From contig NZ_NIBU01000001.1 in NCBI RefSeq assembly GCF_002632485.1, positions 1-64,000 on the forward strand: DNA of 64,000 nucleotides, given 5' to 3'. The position numbers were made by a program, and so were the translations under genes. This DNA is from Xenorhabdus innexi (GTDB lineage Bacteria > Pseudomonadota > Gammaproteobacteria > Enterobacterales > Enterobacteriaceae). The notes below the pieces were generated by a model. That model was not told the origin of the DNA. It saw nothing but the letters and a program-made list of their open reading frames with translations, and did no database searches. This document shows positions 60,101 to 64,000 of this stretch, piece by piece; within the stretch, counting starts at the first letter, position 1; each line of letters begins with the position of its first letter.

Positions 60101-61523
60101 TTTTATCCGCAATGCCAATACCCAACTACGTTATCTGCAACTGGAACAGACGTTTTACCAATTGATAAAACAGCATCTGACACAATTTTCCGTTCCGAAA
60201 ATAGCGGCGGCCATTTCTCCCGTTATTTCTGATGAACCCGTTATTTTTAACGAACAACAGTTACTGGAATTGACCGACGGTAGCGTAGAGAAAATTCTGG
60301 GTGCTGATTATGCCGAAGTGGACAGCTATCTGATCCGCACCCGTATGCCGTCGCCACCGTTTATGTTTGTTTCCCGCATTACGGGTCTTTCTGCCGTGAA
60401 AGGCAAACTGGAGCCATGTTATATCGAGTGGGAATACGACATTCCTGAGAATGCGTGGTATGCGGTAGATGGTCGGGTTCCTTCCTTCGTTGCTCTGGAA
60501 TCATCCCACGCGATGATCGTGGCATTTACTGTCATTGGCTGCGACATGATGTTCAAAGGGCAGCTTTGCTACCGTGCCGTGGATTGTAACACGACAATTT
60601 ACAGCGAAATGCCGAGGGCAGGCGAAGTTCTGCGCGGAAGGGTCAATATCACCTCTGTCATGCGGGTAGGCGGCCGTTTTCTGGCAAATTATGAATACTT
60701 CTGTTACGTGGGGGAGCGTCTGGTATTCCGGTTAGCCGCCACATCAGGTTTCTTTAGCCGCAAAGAAATTGAAAAAGCGGGAGACTTTGATACCAGAGCC
60801 TATTTTGTCAAAGACAAAGCCAAAGTTACCGGAGAAGTCGTTACCGGTAACGTCAAAGGGCTGTTGCACTGTTCCCGGACAACATTTACCGAACAGGACA
60901 TCATTCGTGTGATGAAAGGTGATCTGGCTGCCTGTTTCGGTTCTCAGTACGGTCACATGCATAACAACAATCTGTGTACGCCGGATACCCGCATGTTAAG
61001 CCGGATCTTGAGTGTTAACACCACGGGCGGTGAGTTTGGTCTGGGGCAGATCATCGGTGAGTTTGATATCGATCCTGAGCATTGGGCATTCAGGGCTCAT
61101 TTCAAAAATGATCCGGTGATGCCCGGAACATTGCTGGTGGAAGGTTCGGAACAGTTAATGAAATTCTATCTGTTCTATCTTGGATTACATTCCCTGCCGG
61201 ATATGGAAGCACAGACCCTGACCAACCATACAACCAGTGCCAAATTCCGTGGTGAAGTGAAATGTGAGCGGAGTGCGCTGCAATACCGGCTGACCTGTAA
61301 ATCCATTGATGCCCGTTATGACGAAACCGTTAACGGAGCAACAAAGAATAACCAATTGCAATCGATCACGCTGTTTTTCATCGCGGAAACCCTTTATCGC
61401 GGCAATGTTGTGGGTATCAGTGACAACATGGGGGTGAAATACATCCGTCGTCAACTCCGGCAAGCGACAGGGGCTGATTCAGGGGCAGATAGCGCAGTTC
61501 AGGAACAGGGAGTTTCAGAATGA
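57108..61523 (+). CDS. PfaC-like PUFA-synthase subunit (KS-CLF-DH-DH)
   Basis: A 1471-residue protein. The ketosynthase (about 1-460) has Cys 199 in LDAACASALY and ECHATGTNIGD. A second KS-like domain (about 480-935) reads TLYGEESSPFKAL where the active Cys should be (Glu 684), so it is a chain-length-factor type. Two FabA-like hotdog dehydratases follow (about 1050-1440); the second has His 1331 in HFKNDPVMPGTLLVEG. With the PfaA-like protein it would elongate, dehydrate and isomerise the chain. It begins 67 nt after the previous gene, with AAGGAG upstream, and overlaps the next gene by four bases. Comparable to FclD of fabclavine loci. Confidence 0.93.
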   Translation: MEHIAIVGIGCLFPGADTPEKYWDNLLQEKEGSTPLSALELGVDPSCYYSPVAGKPDTINYINNGHVRDFHFNGKGYNLPEEELNTLDNLFKWTIYAADQALNDSGYRRNENILQKTGLILGNIAMPTHSTKQLINPFYHQILQPYIQKLIGRPDFRFDQFWPQAAHSEQNLMTGGHNATIAALALGLAGPRYCLDAACASALYAIQLGADYLLSHKADMMLVGSICCTDHIYIDHGFNILQVFPEKGDSIPFDKSSKGVKAGEGVGIVAIKRYADAVRDNDKIYGIVESIGLSNDAGTKHLLVPDQQGQHIALERAYQNSPRDIDYIECHATGTNIGDQTELSTIETFFGEPACSEQHHDEQSKIPLVGANKVINGHMLTASGMGSLLKVLLAMQHNLIPATPRVNQLVTTPKGKLNIDHIVREARPWPVSQRPKRAGINAFGFGGVNGHMVVSEDTPERRAACRRTQPEKVPSEKMQKSERLAIVGIGVHLAKTEDNQTLDQALQQGTQHFYPLPKTRWIGMEKRPDVLAMRGISQPPLGAYIETFAFDCQKFRLPPNVVGAHLSCHLFLLPIAERAFLDAGYLLDGSKRNIAVIVTGGIDYSCLRYQVRNEISWQLKKSLSNCGIELSEEDSAVLQEIVKDSLFPQPYPEGITGGIGNIAASRLAAYLKLNGPAFTLYGEESSPFKALELAQFMLTRQHVDAVMIVGASFSGSLENVLWDHQSEHGNQRVGDGGGAIVLKRERDAISDNTPIYALLDGIGTCHIPGRSIDFTASDLKASEEAMVAAARSSLNAAGCSADQIDYIELHAGGKSGEIATELSALGRVYGTTSGKPEVAIGTLKANFGHLSATAGLLSIIKSALQLAQRYLPVLPDYPHRQMLAHYAAGKFRLPTQTQVWPAPTKAPRRAAVSHVGIDRSYNHVIFSESQHGKRARPTGLPVPEQSGLKVTVYTAREKTVEEFILNTETMARFAPIATVAASPSVSRNTIPQSLEVSHFIRNANTQLRYLQLEQTFYQLIKQHLTQFSVPKIAAAISPVISDEPVIFNEQQLLELTDGSVEKILGADYAEVDSYLIRTRMPSPPFMFVSRITGLSAVKGKLEPCYIEWEYDIPENAWYAVDGRVPSFVALESSHAMIVAFTVIGCDMMFKGQLCYRAVDCNTTIYSEMPRAGEVLRGRVNITSVMRVGGRFLANYEYFCYVGERLVFRLAATSGFFSRKEIEKAGDFDTRAYFVKDKAKVTGEVVTGNVKGLLHCSRTTFTEQDIIRVMKGDLAACFGSQYGHMHNNNLCTPDTRMLSRILSVNTTGGEFGLGQIIGEFDIDPEHWAFRAHFKNDPVMPGTLLVEGSEQLMKFYLFYLGLHSLPDMEAQTLTNHTTSAKFRGEVKCERSALQYRLTCKSIDARYDETVNGATKNNQLQSITLFFIAETLYRGNVVGISDNMGVKYIRRQLRQATGADSGADSAVQEQGVSE

Positions 61524-64000
61524 ATCAGGCAAAAGCACATTTGTCGGCAATAACCGCAGGCAGCTTGGGTGATGCCGCTTTCAGGGCGGATTATGGCGTG
61601 GATTACGCCTATTATGTTGGCGCAATGGCGAACGGTATTCACTCCGAAGAGATGGTCATTGCATTAGGCAGTCAGCGCATTCTGGGGATCTTCGGTTCCG
61701 GTGGCTTGCATATTCCACGGATCGCAGAAGCCATTTCACGTATCCGGCAGGTATTACCGGAAGGGCCGTTCGGGGTCAATTTACTGCATAACCCCGGCAA
61801 CCCTGAGTGGGAAATGGCCTGTGTTCGTTTGTGTATAGAAAATCAGGTTCGGGTCATTGAAGCCTCGGCCTATATCAATCTCAGTCCGGCACTGGTTTAT
61901 TACCGTGCCAGTGGGCTGGCTCAACAGCCTGATGGCACAATTCTGCGCCGCCACCGCCTGATTGCCAAAGTCTCCCGCAGGGAAGTGGCACAGCATTTCC
62001 TGTGTCCGCCACCTGAAAACCTGCTGCAAAAATTGCTGACAGACGGGCTTATCACGGCTGAACAGGCAGAACTGGCACGACAGGTTTCAATGGCCGATGA
62101 CATCACGGTAGAGGGTGATTCCGGCGGACATACCGATCAGGGCGTGCTGGCCTGTATTTTCCGCTCGGTTGTGCATCTGCGGGATGAAATCGCAGTTAAA
62201 AGCCCGATTCAGGATCAGAACCGCTATCAGGTTCGGATTGGTGCAGCGGGAGGGCTGGGAACCCCTCATGCGATTCTGGCGGCTTTTGCACTGGGAGCGG
62301 CTTATGTCGTGACCGGTTCAGTTAACCAGAGCTGTGTGGAGGCGGGCACTTCCGCCGCCGTGAAAAAAATGTTGGGACAAGCCCGCATCAGTGATGTTGC
62401 CACGGCACCATCAGCAGATATGTTTGAACTGGGCGCTAAAGTGCAGGTTTTGAAACAGGGCAGCATGTATGCCGTGCGCGCTCAGAAGCTGTACAACCTG
62501 TATAAGCAGTACGACAGTCTGGATGATCTGCCGGAACAAGAAATTACCCTGTTGGAAAAACAGGTATTTCATCAGCCTCTGGCAGCGATCTGGCAGCAAA
62601 CCATCAGCTATTTCCACACGCTCAACCAGCCTGACACCATTACCAAAGCCGAAAAACAGCCGAAGAAAAAAATGGCACTGATATTCCAGTGGTATCTCGG
62701 TCAATCCTCCCGCTGGGCGATTACCGGTGATCCTGCGCGTAATATGGATTATCAAATCTGGTGCGGTTCGGCAATGGGAGCCATGAACGAGTGGCTGAAA
62801 GGCACACCTTTTGAAGCGGTTGAAAACAGGCGTGTCAGTGATATCGCCAGATTGCTGATGGACGGTGCCGCCTCTCTTGCCCGTACCGCATTACTTGAAT
62901 TACTCAACGTTGTTTCTCCTGAAAATAGCGTTTTTCCTGAACATATTGATTCCCCTGAACAAAAACAAGAATCCGACCAAAAACCAAAGGTGAGGAGTAA
63001 AGAATCTATGGATGCTTCAACAAAACTCTGTCTGGATAATTCAAAAGGCTTTTATAAAAAATGCTGGGATTTGATGCCCGGCGGGTCACACTATAACTTT
63101 GGTGATCCTGAGCGTCCGCTGGTTATACCGTTTAATCGCGGTGACAAATCCCGTGTGTGGGATCTGGATGGAAATGAGCATCTGGATTTGTTCTGTAAAT
63201 TCGGTGCATTACTGGTCGGACACCACAATGAGGCTTACAACAGCTCATTGATCGAATACATGAATAAAGTCACTTCTGTTGACACCTGTGATTTGGAAGT
63301 CGGCGTTTGTGAAACGATGGTGAAACATATTCCCTGTGCCGAAATGGTGCGTTTCTGCCTGAGCGGAACGGAGGCGGTCCAGAATGCGCTGCGCCTTGCC
63401 CGTGCTTTTACCGGTAAAAACCGCTTTATCCGTTTTCATGGCCATTATCATGGCAATGCAGACAATATCATGGGCTGGCGCAAGAAGCAGGATCTGACGT
63501 ATCCGGTGCCGGAGCAGTTTAGTGGTGACTTGTTGGATACGCTGGGACGTGATCCTAACGTCATTACCGATCAATCTTTTATGTTGCCGTGGAATGACAT
63601 TGATATTCTGACTGAGACTGTCGAGCGCTATCACGATGAAATTGGCGCTGTGCTGATGGAACCGCTCTGTATTAATGGTGGCGGTATTTTCCCCGTTGAA
63701 GGTTATCTGGAAAAAACCAAAGCACTGTGTGAAAAATACAATATTGTGCTGATTTTCGACGAAATAATCACTGGTGTCCGTCTGGGGCTGGGAGGCGCGC
63801 AGAAAATACTGGGGGTTACTCCTCATCTGGCAACTTTCGGTAAAGCATTGGGCGGCGGCGCTTTGCCAATCTCGGCCATTGCCGGACGTCGTGACATCAT
63901 GAACCTCTATACCCGTGGTAAAGTTATTCACGCAGGGACTTTCAACGGCTATCCGCTCGGACTGGCCGCCATTCAGACCACATTCAGACTTATTGAGCAG
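61520..64000 (+). CDS. PfaD-like enoyl reductase fused to a PLP aminotransferase (partial)
   Basis: An open frame of 827 codons from the ATG at 61520 to the right edge. Residues about 1-470 are a PfaD-type FMN enoyl reductase (DYGVDYAYYVGAMANGI, FGSGGLHIPRI, VEGDSGGHTDQGVLA, IGAAGGLGTPHAILAAF). After a Glu/Gln-rich linker, residues from about 500 form a class III aminotransferase like glutamate-1-semialdehyde aminomutase (GGSHYNFG, CLSGTEAVQNALRLARAFTG, IFDEIITGVRLGLGG), with PLP Lys 775 in FGKALGGG. It would reduce the growing chain and aminate a carbonyl, as in zeamine/fabclavine polyamines (FclE-like). ATGA overlap with the PfaC-like gene suggests coupled translation. Confidence 0.92.
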   Translation, partial: MNQAKAHLSAITAGSLGDAAFRADYGVDYAYYVGAMANGIHSEEMVIALGSQRILGIFGSGGLHIPRIAEAISRIRQVLPEGPFGVNLLHNPGNPEWEMACVRLCIENQVRVIEASAYINLSPALVYYRASGLAQQPDGTILRRHRLIAKVSRREVAQHFLCPPPENLLQKLLTDGLITAEQAELARQVSMADDITVEGDSGGHTDQGVLACIFRSVVHLRDEIAVKSPIQDQNRYQVRIGAAGGLGTPHAILAAFALGAAYVVTGSVNQSCVEAGTSAAVKKMLGQARISDVATAPSADMFELGAKVQVLKQGSMYAVRAQKLYNLYKQYDSLDDLPEQEITLLEKQVFHQPLAAIWQQTISYFHTLNQPDTITKAEKQPKKKMALIFQWYLGQSSRWAITGDPARNMDYQIWCGSAMGAMNEWLKGTPFEAVENRRVSDIARLLMDGAASLARTALLELLNVVSPENSVFPEHIDSPEQKQESDQKPKVRSKESMDASTKLCLDNSKGFYKKCWDLMPGGSHYNFGDPERPLVIPFNRGDKSRVWDLDGNEHLDLFCKFGALLVGHHNEAYNSSLIEYMNKVTSVDTCDLEVGVCETMVKHIPCAEMVRFCLSGTEAVQNALRLARAFTGKNRFIRFHGHYHGNADNIMGWRKKQDLTYPVPEQFSGDLLDTLGRDPNVITDQSFMLPWNDIDILTETVERYHDEIGAVLMEPLCINGGGIFPVEGYLEKTKALCEKYNIVLIFDEIITGVRLGLGGAQKILGVTPHLATFGKALGGGALPISAIAGRRDIMNLYTRGKVIHAGTFNGYPLGLAAIQTTFRLIEQ

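Noticed and set aside
63245-63931. A 228-codon minus-strand frame inside the PfaD-aminotransferase gene
   Set aside because: It is antisense to conserved aminotransferase motifs and has no recognisable product or ribosome binding site.

Overview
The window comes from a member of the Enterobacterales, most likely Xenorhabdus or a close Morganellaceae relative. This rests on four observations: Escherichia-like core gene order with many small losses, two tandem oppA genes in front of oppBCDF, several ERIC-type intergenic repeats, and a PUFA-synthase-like polyketide locus fused to an aminotransferase, as in fabclavine/zeamine polyamine pathways. The species cannot be fixed from the sequence alone.

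Layout. 1-2729 (minus): end of a type VI secretion cluster, vgrG, a PAAR-like spike gene and the start of tssK. 3293-10178: core genes tpx, mppA, zntB, the anaerobic small RNA fnrS with an FNR site, ttcA, dsbB and nhaB. 10537-14217: fadR, then the D-alanine catabolism pair dadA-dadX. 14397-18381: yeaD, gapA, msrB, yeaC and pncA. 18393-25352: ansA, sppA, ydjA, topB and xthA. 26002-26865: an orphan LysR-type regulator. 27047-27797: a tyrT locus with its promoter, one tRNA-Tyr and rtT-type tandem repeats. 27864-33622: purU, ychJ, the UDP-sugar operon galU-ugd-epimerase, and hns. 34266-45992: tdk, adhE and the oligopeptide permease operon oppA1-oppA2-oppBCDF. 46052-49386: yciU, clsA, the tiny yciY and tonB.

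The accessory part begins after tonB. It holds a decayed IS1-family transposase, a polytopic membrane protein of unknown function, and three large plus-strand genes that run off the right edge. These are a PfaA-like protein (KS-AT-ACP-KR), a PfaC-like protein (KS-CLF-DH-DH) and a PfaD-like enoyl reductase fused to a PLP aminotransferase. Together they should build a reduced acyl chain and aminate it, giving a polyamine starter or product. Whether NRPS genes follow, as in fabclavine, lies outside the window.

Intergenic DNA carries clear rho-independent terminators, attenuator-like hairpins inside the opp operon, CRP-, FNR- and Fur-like sites, and at least six ERIC or ERIC-derived elements. Compared with Escherichia coli, selD is missing between ydjA and topB, ychE between adhE and opp, and kch-yciI before tonB.
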